Counted from the stretch's first letter, positions 27,138 through 37,954 are shown. The stretch is DNA of 64,000 bases from Actinacidiphila acididurans (GCF_016918855.1 NZ_JADKYB010000004.1:477961-541960); one strand, 5' to 3'. Notes: generated from the sequence alone by a model not told the origin. Numbers and translations are program-made.

Positions 27138-28424
27138 TCAGGCCCGCGGGGTGATCTTGGTCAAACCGTTGATCACCCGGTCCATCGCGTCGCCGCCGGT
27201 CGGGTCGGTGAGGTTGGCCAGCAGCTTCAGGGCGAACCGCATCAGCATGGGGTGGGTCAGGCCGCGCTGGGTGCACGCCTGGAGCACCTTCGGGTTGCCG
27301 ATCAGCTTCACGAAGGCGCGGCCGAGCGTGTAGTAGCCGCCGTAGGTGTCCTTGAGGATCTTCGGGTAGCCGGCCAGGGCCAGTTCCCGCTGCTGGTCGG
27401 TGGCGCGGGCGTGCGCCTGGGTGATCACGTCGGCGGCCAGCGAGCCGGACTCCATGGCGTAGGCGATGCCCTCGCCGTTGAACGGGTTGACCAGGCCGCC
27501 GGCGTCGCCGACCAGCAGCAGGCCGCGGGTGTAGTGCGGCTGCCGGTTGAAGGCCATCGGCAGCGCGGCGCCGCGGATCGGCTGGGTCATGTTCTCCGGG
27601 GTGAAGCCCCACTCCTCCGGCATGCCCGCCACCCACGCCTTGAGCACCTCGCGCCAGTCCAGCTCACGGAAGGCCGCGGAGGAGTTCAGGATGCCCAGGC
27701 CCACATTGGACGTACCGTCGCCGAGGCCGAAGATCCAGCCGTAGCCGGGAAGCTGCCGGGCCTGCGGGCCGCGCCGGTCCCACAGCTCCAGCCACGACTC
27801 CAGGTAGTCGTCGTCGTGCCGGGGGCTGGTGAAGTACGTGCGGACCGCCACGCCCATCGGCCGGTCCTCGCGCCGGTGCAGGCCCATCGCCAGCGACAGC
27901 CGGGTGGAGTTGCCGTCGGCGGCGACCACCAGCGGCGCGTAGAAGGCCGCCGGGGCCTTCTCCTCGCCGAGCTTGGCCTGCACGCCGATGATCCGGCCGG
28001 TGCGCTCGTCGGTGATCGGCGCGCCCACGTTGCACCGCTCGTACAGCCGCGCGCCGGCCTTGACCGCCTGCTGGGCCAGCAGCTCGTCGAAGTCCTCGCG
28101 CTTGCGCACCAGGCCGTAGTTCGGATACGCGGCCAGGTCCGGCCAGTCCATGTGCAGCCGGTGGCCGCCGCTGATGATCCGCAGGCCCTTGTTGCGCAGC
28201 CAGCCCGCTTCCTCGGAGATGTCGATGCCCATCGCCACCAGCTGCTTGGTGGCGCGCGGGGTGAGCCCGTCGCCGCACACCTTCTCGCGCGGGAACGCGG
28301 TCTTCTCCAGCAGCAGGACGTCCAGTCCCGCCTTGGCCAGGTAGTACGCCGCCGTCGAACCGGCGGGCCCGGCCCCGACCACGATCACGTCGGCGCTGCG
28401 TTCGGACAGGGCGGGGTCGGTCAC
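27138..28424 (-). CDS. Geranylgeranyl reductase family FAD-dependent protein
   Basis: This 428-residue flavoprotein has an N-terminal FAD dinucleotide-binding motif VIVVGAGPAGSTAAYYLAKAG, the substrate-side motif REKVCGDGLTPRA and the second FAD motif LLLVGDAGGLVNPFNGEGIAYAMESG. The family reduces isoprenoid double bonds. Its position close to menG and mqnC suggests partial saturation of the menaquinone side chain, which is an inference from context. Archaeal-type lipid reduction is unlikely here. GTG 28424 gives the conserved N-terminus. Confidence 0.88.
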   Translation of the reverse strand: MTDPALSERSADVIVVGAGPAGSTAAYYLAKAGLDVLLLEKTAFPREKVCGDGLTPRATKQLVAMGIDISEEAGWLRNKGLRIISGGHRLHMDWPDLAAYPNYGLVRKREDFDELLAQQAVKAGARLYERCNVGAPITDERTGRIIGVQAKLGEEKAPAAFYAPLVVAADGNSTRLSLAMGLHRREDRPMGVAVRTYFTSPRHDDDYLESWLELWDRRGPQARQLPGYGWIFGLGDGTSNVGLGILNSSAAFRELDWREVLKAWVAGMPEEWGFTPENMTQPIRGAALPMAFNRQPHYTRGLLLVGDAGGLVNPFNGEGIAYAMESGSLAADVITQAHARATDQQRELALAGYPKILKDTYGGYYTLGRAFVKLIGNPKVLQACTQRGLTHPMLMRFALKLLANLTDPTGGDAMDRVINGLTKITPRA

Positions 28425-28516
28425 GTGGGCTCTCCCGGTTCGGCGAGGGGCGCCGCCCGCGGGCTTCCCCGGGGCGGCACGGCTTGCGACGAGTCTATGA
28501 AACGCCCGTCGGCCGG

Positions 28517-30568
28517 TCACAAGTGACGTGGCGGCTTCCGGTCCGGCCGGTCCGGCTGGAGGAGGCCGAGGTCCATGACGGTGTCTCCGGCTGCGGGCGG
28601 TCCGGGCGCCTGCGGCGGTACGGAGGGCCTGTCCGGTACGGTCCCGGCCGGTACGACCGGCGGCCCGTCCGGTACGGTTCCGGCCGCCGCGGGTGCCGGG
28701 CGCGGGCCGCCGACCGGCGGCGGTACGGGCCATGCGGGCCCGCCGTTCCGGTTGCGGCGCAGCCGGGCCGCGTACGACATCACGAGCACTCCGCCGACCG
28801 ACCACAGCAGCCCGAACAGCAGGGCCTTCAGCAGTTCGGGGGCGGCCGAGCCGGCCGAGCCGGTGCCCGCGCCGAAGACACCGCCGGCGGCCAAGCCGTG
28901 CATGGACAGACCGGAGAGTGCCGCCAGGCCGGTGAACAGCGCGGTGAACACCCCGGCCACCGCGAGCCGTTCGGACCGGCCTCGGGACCGGCGCACCGCC
29001 AGCGCCCCGATCAGCAGCGCGCAGACCAGGCCGACGCCGACCGCCAGCACCACCGCCCAGCCGTGCCACACCTTGCTCAGGTCGGACAGGCCGAACCCGT
29101 GGCTGAGTACGGTCCGCCCGGCGAAGCCGGTCTTGAACCGCACCGGTCCGCCCCAGCCCAGGTCCAGCCCGGCCGTGCCCGCGTTGGGCAGCAGCAGCGC
29201 GACGAAGAACACGCCCCAGCCGGTGACGCCGGAGTAGTAGCGAAGGGCCACGATCAGCACCACGACCCCGGCCAGCAGCGCGCAGAGCAGCAACGCGAGC
29301 AGCGCGGTGCGCAGGACGCGCAGCGCGGCCGCCGCGCCCGGGCGGGCGGCGAGCCGCCCTTCCCAGGCCGGACCGGCCAGCACCGCGAGGGCGACCACGA
29401 GCGAGACCAGGAAGGCGACCGGCACCACCACGAACGGCCGGTCGCTGATGTGGGCCACGCCCGGCGAGGGCTGCCCGACCAGCGCCAGCACCAGCGCGCC
29501 GGCGGCGGCGACCACGGCCACCCGCACCGCCGCCTCGGGCCCGGCCTGCCCGCGCCTGCGCAGGGCCCGCAGGGCCAGCCACAGCACGGCGATCCACAAC
29601 AGGGTGACGCTCAACGGCACCATGGACAGCGTCTGGTGGACGGTCCCGCTGGACCCGGTCCCCGGCCCGCCGCCGAGTTCGATGCTGCCACTGCCGCCGG
29701 ACTGGTGGTACTCGAAGCTCCCGGTGCCGGTGGGGTCGTCGAAGCCGCTGCCGCTGCCGGTGTCCCCGAAATCGGAGGAACCGTCAGAGCCGTCGGTGCC
29801 GCCGAAGTCGGAGGAGCCGTCGGAGCCGCCGAAGTCGCCTGTTCCGTCCGAGCTGCCGAAACCCGAGGAGCCGTCAGAGCCGTCCGAGCCGCCGAAGTCG
29901 GAGGAACCGTCGGAGCCGCCGGAGGAACCGAAGGGGTCCGAGCCGTCCGACCCGTCCGACGTACCGAAGTCACTGGAGCCGTCGGACCCGTCAGAGCCGT
30001 CCGTGCCGTACTGGGAGAATCCCGGGTCGCCCGCCGGTTCGCGCGTGGTGATCCGCAGCGAACCGCCGAAGGCCTGCATCATGGCGCCCGTGACGATCCG
30101 GGCGCGGGTCCACCAGCTCACGAAGGCGTACGGCTCGGTCTGCCCGGTGACCGCGGTGACGACCGCGACGAAGGCGGTCAGGACCAGCACCGGAGCCGCT
30201 CCCGCCGCGGCGGCCGATCCCCAGCTGCCCGTGACGACGCGCCGCAGGAACCGCCCGGCGGCCGACGGCTCGCCGCCGGGCGACGCCAGGACGGCGGTGG
30301 GGGCATAGGCAGGCGGCGGTACGGAACCGGGCGGCACGGCTGCGGACGGCGGCGCCGTCGGCACGGGCGGAACGTCCGGGCCGGCCCCGGCGGTCGGGGG
30401 CGCGCTCGGCAGCGGGGGTATGGGCGGCTCCCCGGCGCCCGGGTCCGGGTCCGGGTCCCGGTCCGGCGGCCCGCCCGCCGCAGGCGCGAGTTCGTGGCCG
30501 CAGCGGGCGCAGAAGCGGACGTCGTCCGCGTCAGGGACCTGCGCGCCGCAGGCAGGGCAGAGGGGCAT
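28517..30568 (-). CDS. Multi-pass membrane protein with N-terminal zinc ribbon and Ser/Gly/Asp-rich insert
   Basis: This 683-residue protein begins with a zinc-ribbon CPACG...CARCG at residues 4-22. A proline-rich linker and a hydrophobic helix near 110-130 follow. Then comes a roughly 130-residue segment made almost entirely of Ser, Asp, Gly and Phe in imperfect DGSDGSSDFGG-type repeats, and about eight more hydrophobic helices. The architecture resembles what I recall as the streptophobe family of Streptomyces, whose function is unknown. The repeat-rich part probably lies outside the membrane as a flexible linker. The gene lies between menG and the reductase gene on the same strand, with gaps of 239 and 92 bp. 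Confidence 0.75.
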   Translation of the reverse strand: MPLCPACGAQVPDADDVRFCARCGHELAPAAGGPPDRDPDPDPGAGEPPIPPLPSAPPTAGAGPDVPPVPTAPPSAAVPPGSVPPPAYAPTAVLASPGGEPSAAGRFLRRVVTGSWGSAAAAGAAPVLVLTAFVAVVTAVTGQTEPYAFVSWWTRARIVTGAMMQAFGGSLRITTREPAGDPGFSQYGTDGSDGSDGSSDFGTSDGSDGSDPFGSSGGSDGSSDFGGSDGSDGSSGFGSSDGTGDFGGSDGSSDFGGTDGSDGSSDFGDTGSGSGFDDPTGTGSFEYHQSGGSGSIELGGGPGTGSSGTVHQTLSMVPLSVTLLWIAVLWLALRALRRRGQAGPEAAVRVAVVAAAGALVLALVGQPSPGVAHISDRPFVVVPVAFLVSLVVALAVLAGPAWEGRLAARPGAAAALRVLRTALLALLLCALLAGVVVLIVALRYYSGVTGWGVFFVALLLPNAGTAGLDLGWGGPVRFKTGFAGRTVLSHGFGLSDLSKVWHGWAVVLAVGVGLVCALLIGALAVRRSRGRSERLAVAGVFTALFTGLAALSGLSMHGLAAGGVFGAGTGSAGSAAPELLKALLFGLLWSVGGVLVMSYAARLRRNRNGGPAWPVPPPVGGPRPAPAAAGTVPDGPPVVPAGTVPDRPSVPPQAPGPPAAGDTVMDLGLLQPDRPDRKPPRHL

Positions 30569-30807
30569 GGACGCTCCGGGATGTCGGGCGGGGGGAGACG
30601 GGGAGATCGTCCTCCCCGCAGACATCCGCAGCGTAGAGGGCCGATTGCCGCCCGCGACAGCGGAATTGACCGCTCCCCCCCGGACCGTGTCCGCGGCCGT
30701 ACCGGCGGCTCGGGCGGGGCCTGCGCCACCACCCGTCACCCGGCCGGCTCCCGTACCGCCGGCGCCGGGCCGCGAACTCCCGGCGCCGTACGGGAATCGG
30801 CCGGCCG

Positions 30808-31503
30808 TCAGGCCGGATTCGTGCCGCGGTGCAGGGCCACGATGCCGCCGGTGAGGTTGCGCCAGGCGACCGAGGACCAGCCGGCGGACTTCAGCCGGCC
30901 GGCCAGGGCGGGCTGGTCGGGCCAGGCGCGGATGGACTCGGCGAGGTAGACGTACGCGTCGGGGTTGCTGCTGACCTTGGTGGCCACCGGCGGCAGCGCC
31001 CGCATCAGGTACTCGGTGTAGACGGTGCGGAAGGGCCCGAAGGTGGGGTGGCTGAACTCGCACACCACCAGGCGCCCACCGGGCCGTACCACCCGGCGCA
31101 TCTCCCGCAGGGCCGCGTCCGGGTCGTGCACGTTGCGCAGCGCGAAGGAGATGGTGGCCGCGTCGAAGGCGCCGTCGGCGAACGGCAGCTTCGTGGCGTC
31201 GCCCGCGGTGAGCGGGAGTCCGGGGTGGCGCTTCTTGCCCTCGCGGAGCATGCCGAGGGAGAAGTCGCAGGGCACGACCTGCGCGCCGGCCTCGGCGAAG
31301 GGCAGCGAGGAGGTGCCGGTGCCGGCGCCGAGGTCCAGCACCCGCTCCCCCGCGCGCACCGCGAGGGCCTGGGCCACGGCCCGCCGCCACAGCCGGGTCT
31401 GGCCGAGCGAGAGCACGTCATTGGTCAGGTCGTACTTCTCCGCCACACCGTCGAACATCGCGGCGACGTCCGAGGGGCGCTTGTCGAGGGAGGCTCGGGT
31501 CAC
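30808..31503 (-). CDS. menG: Demethylmenaquinone methyltransferase
   Basis: This 231-residue SAM-dependent enzyme of the UbiE/MenG family performs C-methylation of demethylmenaquinone, the last step of menaquinone synthesis. It shows the SAM motif [20 protein letters not shown], the N-terminal [22 protein letters not shown] and [24 protein letters not shown]. It starts 14 nt after mqnC, so the two are probably co-transcribed. GTG 31503 is chosen with GGGG upstream; GTG 31512 is also in frame. Confidence 0.95.
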   Translation of the reverse strand: MTRASLDKRPSDVAAMFDGVAEKYDLTNDVLSLGQTRLWRRAVAQALAVRAGERVLDLGAGTGTSSLPFAEAGAQVVPCDFSLGMLREGKKRHPGLPLTAGDATKLPFADGAFDAATISFALRNVHDPDAALREMRRVVRPGGRLVVCEFSHPTFGPFRTVYTEYLMRALPPVATKVSSNPDAYVYLAESIRAWPDQPALAGRLKSAGWSSVAWRNLTGGIVALHRGTNPA

Positions 31504-31517
31504 GGCGGTCACCCCGG

Positions 31518-32708
31518 TCAGCGGGCGTCGAGGAGCTTGAGCTCCGGGTGCGCGGTGCCGCCCTCGATGGCGGTGGACGACAGGTGGGAGACGACCTGGT
31601 CGTCGACCGGGTCGTTGGCCGGGTCGTCGTGCACCACCAAGTGCTCGTAGGTGGTGGCGCGCTGGGCCGGCACCCGGCCGGCGGTACGGATGAGGTGGAT
31701 CAGCTCCATCCGGTTGGAGCGGTGCCGGGCGCCGGCCGAGGACACCACGTTCTCCTCCAGCATCACCGAGCCGAGGTCGTCCGCGCCGTAGTGCAGCGAG
31801 AGCTGGCCGGTCTCCTTGCCGGTGGTCAGCCAGGAGCCCTGGATGTGGGCGACGTTGTCCAGGAACAGCCGGGCCACGGCGATCATCCGCAGGTACTCGA
31901 ACAGGGTGGCCTGCGTCTGGCCCTTCAGGTGGTTGTTCTCCGGCTGGTACGTGTACGGGATGAAGGCGCGGAAGCCGCCGGTGCGGTCCTGCACGTCCCG
32001 GATCATCCGCAGGTGCTCGATGCGCTCGGCGTTGGTCTCGCCGGTGCCCATCAGCATGGTGGAGGTGGACTCCACGCCCAGGTTGTGCGCGGTCTCCATG
32101 ATCTCCAGCCAGCGCTCGCCGGACTCCTTGAGCGGCGCGATGGCCTTGCGGGGCCGCTCCGGCAGCAGCTCGGCGCCGGCGCCGGCGAAGGAGTCCAGGC
32201 CCGCCGCGTGCAGCCGGGTGATCGCCTCGGCCGCGCTCACCCCGGAGATCCGCGCCATGTGCTCGACCTCGGAGGCGCCGAGGGAGTGGATGACGAGCTG
32301 CGGGAATTCCTTCTTGATCGCCGCGAAGTGCTTCTCGTAGTACTCCACGCCGAAGTCCGGGTGGTGGCCGCCCTGGAACATGATCTGGGTGCCGCCCAGC
32401 GCCACCGTCTCCGCGCACCGGCGCAGGATGTCGTCCAGGTCCCGGGTCCAGCCCTTGGCCTCGTCCTTCGGCGCGGCGTAGAACGCGCAGAACTTGCAGG
32501 CCGTCACGCACACGTTCGTGTAGTTGATGTTGCGCTCGATGATGTACGTGGCGATGTGCTCGGTGCCGGCGTACCTGCGCCGCCGGACCGCGTCCGCGGC
32601 GGCGCCGAGCGCGTGCAGCGGAGCGTCGCGGTACACGTCGAGCGCCTCCTCCGCGGTGATCCGCCCGCCCTGGGCGGCTCGGTCGAGGACGGCTGCGATG
32701 TCGCTCAC
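31518..32708 (-). CDS. mqnC: Cyclic dehypoxanthinyl futalosine synthase
   Basis: This 396-residue radical-SAM enzyme has the CxxxCxxC cluster motif CVTACKFC and the partner stretch [16 protein letters not shown]. In the futalosine route it cyclises dehypoxanthine futalosine. It is distinguished from MqnE by the [16 protein letters not shown] context and the C-terminal region. It precedes menG in the same transcription direction. Confidence 0.94.
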   Translation of the reverse strand: MSDIAAVLDRAAQGGRITAEEALDVYRDAPLHALGAAADAVRRRRYAGTEHIATYIIERNINYTNVCVTACKFCAFYAAPKDEAKGWTRDLDDILRRCAETVALGGTQIMFQGGHHPDFGVEYYEKHFAAIKKEFPQLVIHSLGASEVEHMARISGVSAAEAITRLHAAGLDSFAGAGAELLPERPRKAIAPLKESGERWLEIMETAHNLGVESTSTMLMGTGETNAERIEHLRMIRDVQDRTGGFRAFIPYTYQPENNHLKGQTQATLFEYLRMIAVARLFLDNVAHIQGSWLTTGKETGQLSLHYGADDLGSVMLEENVVSSAGARHRSNRMELIHLIRTAGRVPAQRATTYEHLVVHDDPANDPVDDQVVSHLSSTAIEGGTAHPELKLLDAR

Positions 32709-32847
32709 CGGGGAGGTCCCTTCGCTCGTGGTCGGACCCGCCCAGCGTACGCCCGCCGGTGGACCGGGCCCTGACGGGGCGCCGCCCCTGTGCCCGGTCC
32801 CTGTGGCGGGCTGTGCGAGCCGTCGCGGGTCCGCGAGCCGAGCCGGC

Positions 32848-33888
<1,041 letters not shown>

Positions 33889-34031
33889 CTAGGCTCAAAG
33901 CAAGTTGCAGTTTGGTTTCCTTGCAGTACAAAGCCTGCGGAGCATGTAACCCGCGGGCTTTTGTAGTTTTCAGACTCGGCAGTAGCAGGTTCTGGAGCAG
34001 GGCGACCCTTTTTGAGCCCAAGGAGGGCTTT

Positions 34032-34235
34032 ATGGCTACCGGAACCGTCAAGTGGTTCAACGCTGAAAAGGGCTTCGGCTTCATCGCCCAGGACGGCGGC
34101 GGCCCGGATGTCTTCGTTCACTACTCCGCGATCAACGCGACCGGCTTCCGCTCCCTCGAGGAGAACCAGGCCGTGACCTTCGACGTCACCCAGGGCCCGA
34201 AGGGTCCCCAGGCGGAGAACGTCACGCTCAGCTGA
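34032..34235 (+). CDS. Cold-shock protein (CspA family)
   Basis: This 67-residue single OB-fold RNA chaperone has intact RNA-binding motifs [11 protein letters not shown] (RNP1) and VFVHYSAI (RNP2). The AGGAGGGC ribosome-binding site lies just upstream. A less GC-rich leader of over 100 nt precedes it, as expected for cold-shock mRNAs, with TTGCAG, 16 bp and TACAAA near 33903-33930 as a weak promoter candidate. A strong terminator follows. Confidence 0.96.
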   Translation: MATGTVKWFNAEKGFGFIAQDGGGPDVFVHYSAINATGFRSLEENQAVTFDVTQGPKGPQAENVTLS

Positions 34236-34293
34236 TCACGCCTCCGGGCTGATCGAGCCGGGCGCACGTCGCGCCCAGAACCTGCAGTACCAA

Positions 34294-34330
34294 GGGACCC
34301 CGCACGCAGTGCGGGGTCCCTGCCTTTTGC
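34294..34330 (+). terminator. Intrinsic terminator after the cold-shock gene
   Basis: A perfect 12-bp stem GGGACCCCGCAC / GTGCGGGGTCCC with a 3-nt loop (34294-34320) is followed by TGCCTTTTGCC. The gene ends 58 nt upstream. Confidence 0.9.
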
Positions 34331-34400
34331 CTACGGCGTGCCTTGAGGATGCCGCTGGGCTTGCTCGCCCGTTCGGATGCGTCCGCAAGCGTGGCCTGCG

Positions 34401-34474
34401 TTCAGCTCGGGGCCGCGCGTGCGTTGCCGAGTGCGGATGCGTTTGGGCTGATCGCGCAGTTCCTCGCGCCCCTG
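34401..34474. repeat. Dispersed palindromic repeat, copy b
   Basis: This copy lies between the converging cold-shock and TetR genes. It aligns along its length with the copy at 6894-6966 (CAGCTCGGG ... TTGCCGAGTGC ... ATCGCGCAGTTCCTCGCGCCCCT). It lacks the extra GGGGCGCC end seen in copies c and d. Confidence 0.7.
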
Positions 34475-34503
34475 GGTATTCCCGGCTTGCCGCCCGCCAA
34501 GGC

Positions 34504-35160
34504 TCAACCGCCCTGCGGCCGCCAGCGCTGGCCGCCCAGTAATTGGTGCAGCCCTGACCAGGTCAAATTCATCAGCGTCGCGGCGGCGTCCCGCCCGGTG
34601 AAGGCCCGGGGGGCGGTAGGGGCCCAGCCGGCGAGCGACTCGGCGGCGCCGATCAGGGCATGGGCCAAAGCGGAGACCTCCGCCGTGGCGAGACTGTGAT
34701 CGAGATCGCACCCCGCGTCACGGGCGGCCGCGCCGATGAGGAGGGTGACGAAGTCGGCCATTTCCTGCCGCATCGCGGCGACCTCGTGGGCGGACGGGGC
34801 GCCGACGGTACGGGCCTGGGAGTGCAGGAGGGTCCAGCCGTCGTGGTGGGCGGCGGTGTGCTCGAAGAAGCCGAGGAGGCCGTTCCAGAGCTGGCGGTCG
34901 GGGGGTGCGCCCGGTTCGACGGCGGCCCGCACCGCAGCCTTCACGGCCTGGGCCTCCCGCCGTATGCAGGCGGTGAACAGCTCGTCCTTGGAGTTCAGGT
35001 AGACGTAGACCAGGGGCTTGCTGACGCCCGCGGCCAGCGCGATCTCGTCCATGGAGGCCGCCTGGTAGCCGCGGCGGGCGAAGACCGTGACGGCCGCGTC
35101 GAGCATCTGCTGCTCACGCACGGCCCGCGGGACGCGTTTGCGTCGTGCCTGTACCGCCAC
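34504..35160 (-). CDS. TetR family transcriptional regulator
   Basis: This 218-residue protein has a TetR-type helix-turn-helix at about 15-60 (DEIALAAGVSKPLVYVYLNSKD). The C-terminal domain contains two helices ending with a Trp-rich surface. GTG 35160 is the start, with a basic N-terminus. No clear operator palindrome is visible in the short upstream gap. The target is unknown. Confidence 0.88.
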   Translation of the reverse strand: MAVQARRKRVPRAVREQQMLDAAVTVFARRGYQAASMDEIALAAGVSKPLVYVYLNSKDELFTACIRREAQAVKAAVRAAVEPGAPPDRQLWNGLLGFFEHTAAHHDGWTLLHSQARTVGAPSAHEVAAMRQEMADFVTLLIGAAARDAGCDLDHSLATAEVSALAHALIGAAESLAGWAPTAPRAFTGRDAAATLMNLTWSGLHQLLGGQRWRPQGG

Positions 35161-35239
35161 ATCGCCTCCCCGTTCCGCGCGAACGGCCCCCGTGCCGGCC
35201 CGCGGGTCAAGGGTACGGGGTGGGGCGGTGCCCGGCGGG

Positions 35240-35548
35240 TCAGGCGGTGTGCGGCTCGCCGCTGCGGGCGGCGTCGTCCGCCTCGTCCTCCTGGCCGGCG
35301 CTGGCGGCGAGGTTGAGCCGGGTGCGCTCGACCTTCTCGGAGACGGTGACCGCGGCCTGCTCGCGGGCGCCGCGCAGCAGCACCCAGCTCAGCGGGGCGG
35401 AGATGACGAGGGCCAGCAGCGCGACCCACAGGTAGTTGGAGTTGCCGAGCCCGGCGGGCAGGATCCGCAGCCGGACCAGCCCCCAGATCACGCCGAAGCA
35501 GGCGACGACGAGGCCGAAGCGCAGAGCGGTGTAGCGGAGCATGTCCAC
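35240..35548 (-). CDS. Small two-helix membrane protein, DUF4229-like
   Basis: This 102-residue protein has two hydrophobic helices at about 10-28 and 40-58. A cytoplasmic charged tail follows with ERTRLNLAASAGQEDEADDAA. It resembles the actinobacterial DUF4229 family, whose function is unknown. The GTG at 35548 and ATG at 35542 are both possible starts. Confidence 0.75.
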   Translation of the reverse strand: MDMLRYTALRFGLVVACFGVIWGLVRLRILPAGLGNSNYLWVALLALVISAPLSWVLLRGAREQAAVTVSEKVERTRLNLAASAGQEDEADDAARSGEPHTA

Positions 35549-35621
35549 CAGTGAAGCACGCTCTCCCCGCGATCTTTCGGGCGGGGCGACGGACCCCGGG
35601 GCGCCAGGGCTCGCGGGCCGC

Positions 35622-36143
35622 TCAGAGCGTCAGCAGCATCACGACGTCGTCGCGGTCGTCGCCCGGCGCGACCCGTATCGCGCCCGGCACCCGGCCGACC
35701 TCCTTGTAGCCGCAGGCGGCGTAGAAGTGGTCGGCTCCGGAGCCGCCGCGGCAGGTGAGCCGGATTGCCTCGACGCCGGGCAGTGTGCGGGCGACGCTCT
35801 CGGCGGCGGCCATCAGGGTGCGACCGTAGCCCTTGCCCTGGTGGGCGGGGTGCACCATGACCGTGTGCAGCCAGATCCAGTGGCCCATCAGGCGGTGGCT
35901 GTTGTAGCCGATGAACGCGGTGGCGGCGATCCGGTCGTCCTCGTCCCGGCCGAGCAGCAGCCGGCGGCGGCCGGCCGCGACCTCGGCGATGCCGTATTCG
36001 AGGTCGGGCCGGATGTCGTCGGCGGTGACGGGCGGCACGAAGCCGACGGCGCCGCCCGCGTTGGAGACGTCCGTCCACAGCGCGAGGACGCCGTCGCGCA
36101 CCTCGTCGTCGAGCACCGGGTCCAGCTCGCACGTAAGGGACAT
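35622..36143 (-). CDS. GNAT family N-acetyltransferase
   Basis: This 173-residue protein has the acetyl-CoA binding signature VMVHPAHQGKGYGRTLMAAAE at about 95-115 and the terminal motif GADHFYAACGYKEVGRVPGAI. The substrate cannot be inferred. ATG 36143 is chosen because the region between it and the upstream in-frame ATG 36215 is not conserved-looking. Confidence 0.85.
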   Translation of the reverse strand: MSLTCELDPVLDDEVRDGVLALWTDVSNAGGAVGFVPPVTADDIRPDLEYGIAEVAAGRRRLLLGRDEDDRIAATAFIGYNSHRLMGHWIWLHTVMVHPAHQGKGYGRTLMAAAESVARTLPGVEAIRLTCRGGSGADHFYAACGYKEVGRVPGAIRVAPGDDRDDVVMLLTL

Positions 36144-36224
36144 GGCGGGATCGTATCCCTTACGCACAGCGGGGCGGGCGGCGGGCGTGCCGGTTCGCGC
36201 TGTCGACCGCGTCACACCGCCGCA

Positions 36225-36280
36225 CCGTTGCCCGTTGCCCGTTGCCCGTTGCCCGTTGCCCGTTGCCCGTTGCCCGTTAC
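36225..36280. repeat. 7-bp tandem repeat (CCGTTGC)x7 plus one variant
   Basis: Seven exact copies of CCGTTGC are followed by CCGTTAC in the 149-bp gap between mqnE and the GNAT gene. Short GTCACACC words flank it on both sides. The repeat is of the kind that changes copy number by slippage, so it is a candidate strain-variable locus. Confidence 0.95.
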
Positions 36281-36292
36281 GGTGTCACACCG

Positions 36293-37456
36293 TCACACCC
36301 GCATCGGCTGCGGTGACTCCCGGCGGGAGCCGTCCGGGCCGGGGAACTCGCGGATGATCTCGTAGCGGGTGTTGCGCTCCACCGGGCGGAAGCCGGCGTC
36401 GCGGATGAGGTCGAGCAGGTCCTCGCGGGTGAGCTTGTTCGGCGTGCCGTACTTGTCGGCGTCGTGGGTGATCTTGTACTCGACCACCGAGCCGTCCATG
36501 TCGTCGGCGCCGTGGTTGAGCGCGAGCTGCGCGGTGGACAGCCCGTGCATCACCCAGAACACCTTCACGTGCGGCACGTTGTCGAACAGCAGCCGGGAGA
36601 CCGCGAAGGTCTTCAGCGCCTCAGCGCCGGTGGCCATGGTGGTGCGGGCCTGGAGGGTGTTGCGGACCTTGCCGTCCTTCATGTCCACGAAGTCGTGCTG
36701 GTAGCGCAGCGGGATGAAGACCTGGAACCCGCCGGTCTCGTCCTGGAGTTCGCGCAGCCGCAGCACGTGGTCCACCCGGTGCCGGGGCTCCTCGATGTGG
36801 CCGTAGAGCATGGTGGCGGGCGTCTTGAGGCCCTTCTCGTGCGCCAGCCGGTGGATCCGCGACCAGTCCTCCCAGTGGGTGCGGTGGTCCACGATGTGCT
36901 GGCGCACCTCCCAGTCGAAGATCTCGGCGCCGCCGCCGGTCAGCGACTCCAGGCCGGCGTCGATGAGTTCGTCCAGGATCTCCGAGGCGGACAGCCCCGA
37001 GATGGTCTCGAAGTGGTGGATCTCGGTGGCCGTGAACGCCTTCAGCGACACCTGCGGCAGCGCCTCCTTCAGCGCCCGCAGCGACCGCGGGTAGTACCGC
37101 CAGGGCAGCGTGGGGTGCAGGCCGTTGACGATGTGCAGTTCGGTGAGGTTGTCCCCCTCCATCGCCTTGGCGAGCTTCACCGCCTCCTCGATCCGCATGG
37201 TGTACGCGTCCTTCTCGCCGGGCTTGCGCTGGAAGGAGCAGTACGCGCAGGACGCGGTGCACACATTGGTCATGTTCAGGTGGCGGTTGACGTTGAAGTG
37301 GACGACGTCGCCGTTCAGCCGCGTGCGCACGTGGTGGGCCAGCCCGCCCAGCCAGGCCAGGTCGTCCGACGCGTAGAGGGCGATGCCGTCCTCCCGCGTC
37401 AGCCGCTCCCCGGCGTGGACCTTCTCCTCCAGCTCACGCTTGAGCCCAGCGTCCAT
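36293..37456 (-). CDS. mqnE: Aminofutalosine synthase
   Basis: This 387-residue radical-SAM enzyme has the cluster motif CTASCAYC and the stretch ELHIVNGLHPTLPWRYYP. It joins 3-enolpyruvyl-benzoate with SAM to give aminofutalosine, the second step of the pathway. Compared with mqnC it has the MqnE-type HFNVNRHLNMTNVCTASC context. The ATG at 37456 follows GAGGAGAGAG. Confidence 0.94.
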   Translation of the reverse strand: MDAGLKRELEEKVHAGERLTREDGIALYASDDLAWLGGLAHHVRTRLNGDVVHFNVNRHLNMTNVCTASCAYCSFQRKPGEKDAYTMRIEEAVKLAKAMEGDNLTELHIVNGLHPTLPWRYYPRSLRALKEALPQVSLKAFTATEIHHFETISGLSASEILDELIDAGLESLTGGGAEIFDWEVRQHIVDHRTHWEDWSRIHRLAHEKGLKTPATMLYGHIEEPRHRVDHVLRLRELQDETGGFQVFIPLRYQHDFVDMKDGKVRNTLQARTTMATGAEALKTFAVSRLLFDNVPHVKVFWVMHGLSTAQLALNHGADDMDGSVVEYKITHDADKYGTPNKLTREDLLDLIRDAGFRPVERNTRYEIIREFPGPDGSRRESPQPMRV

Positions 37457-37498
37457 CTCTCTCCTCCTCGGCCTCGGCCTCGGCCTACGACCGTACGC

Positions 37499-37954
37499 CT
37501 ACACGTCGGCGGGCAGCTCGCCGACCCGGTTCTCCCACTTGGTGGACAGCACAATGGTGGTACGGGTGCGCGCCACGCCCGTCGTGCCGGACAGCCGGCG
37601 GATGGTGTGCTCCAGGCCGTCCACGTCACTGACCCGGACCTTGAGCATGTACGAGTCGTCGCCCGCGATGAACCAGCAGTCCTCGATCTCGTTCAGGGAG
37701 CGCAGCCGGCGGGCCACGTCCTCGTGGTCCGCGGCGTCCGACAACTGCAGGCCGACCAGGGCGGTCACGCCCAGGCCCAGCGCGGCGGGAGCGACGGTGG
37801 CGCGGTAGCCGGTGATCACCCCGGCCTGTTCCAGCCGGTTGATCCGGTCGGTGACGCTCGGCCCGGACAGTCCCACGAGCCGGCCCAGCTCCGCGTAGGA
37901 GGCGCGGCCGTTCTCCCGCAACGCCTGGATGAGCTGCCTGTCCACCGCGTCCAT
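37499..37954 (-). CDS. Lrp/AsnC family transcriptional regulator
   Basis: This 151-residue protein has an N-terminal AsnC-type helix-turn-helix (SYAELGRLVGLSGPSVTDRINRL) at about 19-45 and a C-terminal RAM/ACT-like effector domain (CWFIAGDDSYMLKVRV). It likely forms octamers and responds to an amino acid. ATG 37954 is preferred for the GGAGGG site upstream. It reads in the same direction as mqnE but separate promoters are likely. Confidence 0.9.
   Translation of the reverse strand: MDAVDRQLIQALRENGRASYAELGRLVGLSGPSVTDRINRLEQAGVITGYRATVAPAALGLGVTALVGLQLSDAADHEDVARRLRSLNEIEDCWFIAGDDSYMLKVRVSDVDGLEHTIRRLSGTTGVARTRTTIVLSTKWENRVGELPADV

Noticed and set aside
36225..36280. CRISPR array
   Set aside because: The 7-bp units are contiguous with no spacers and no cas genes nearby.
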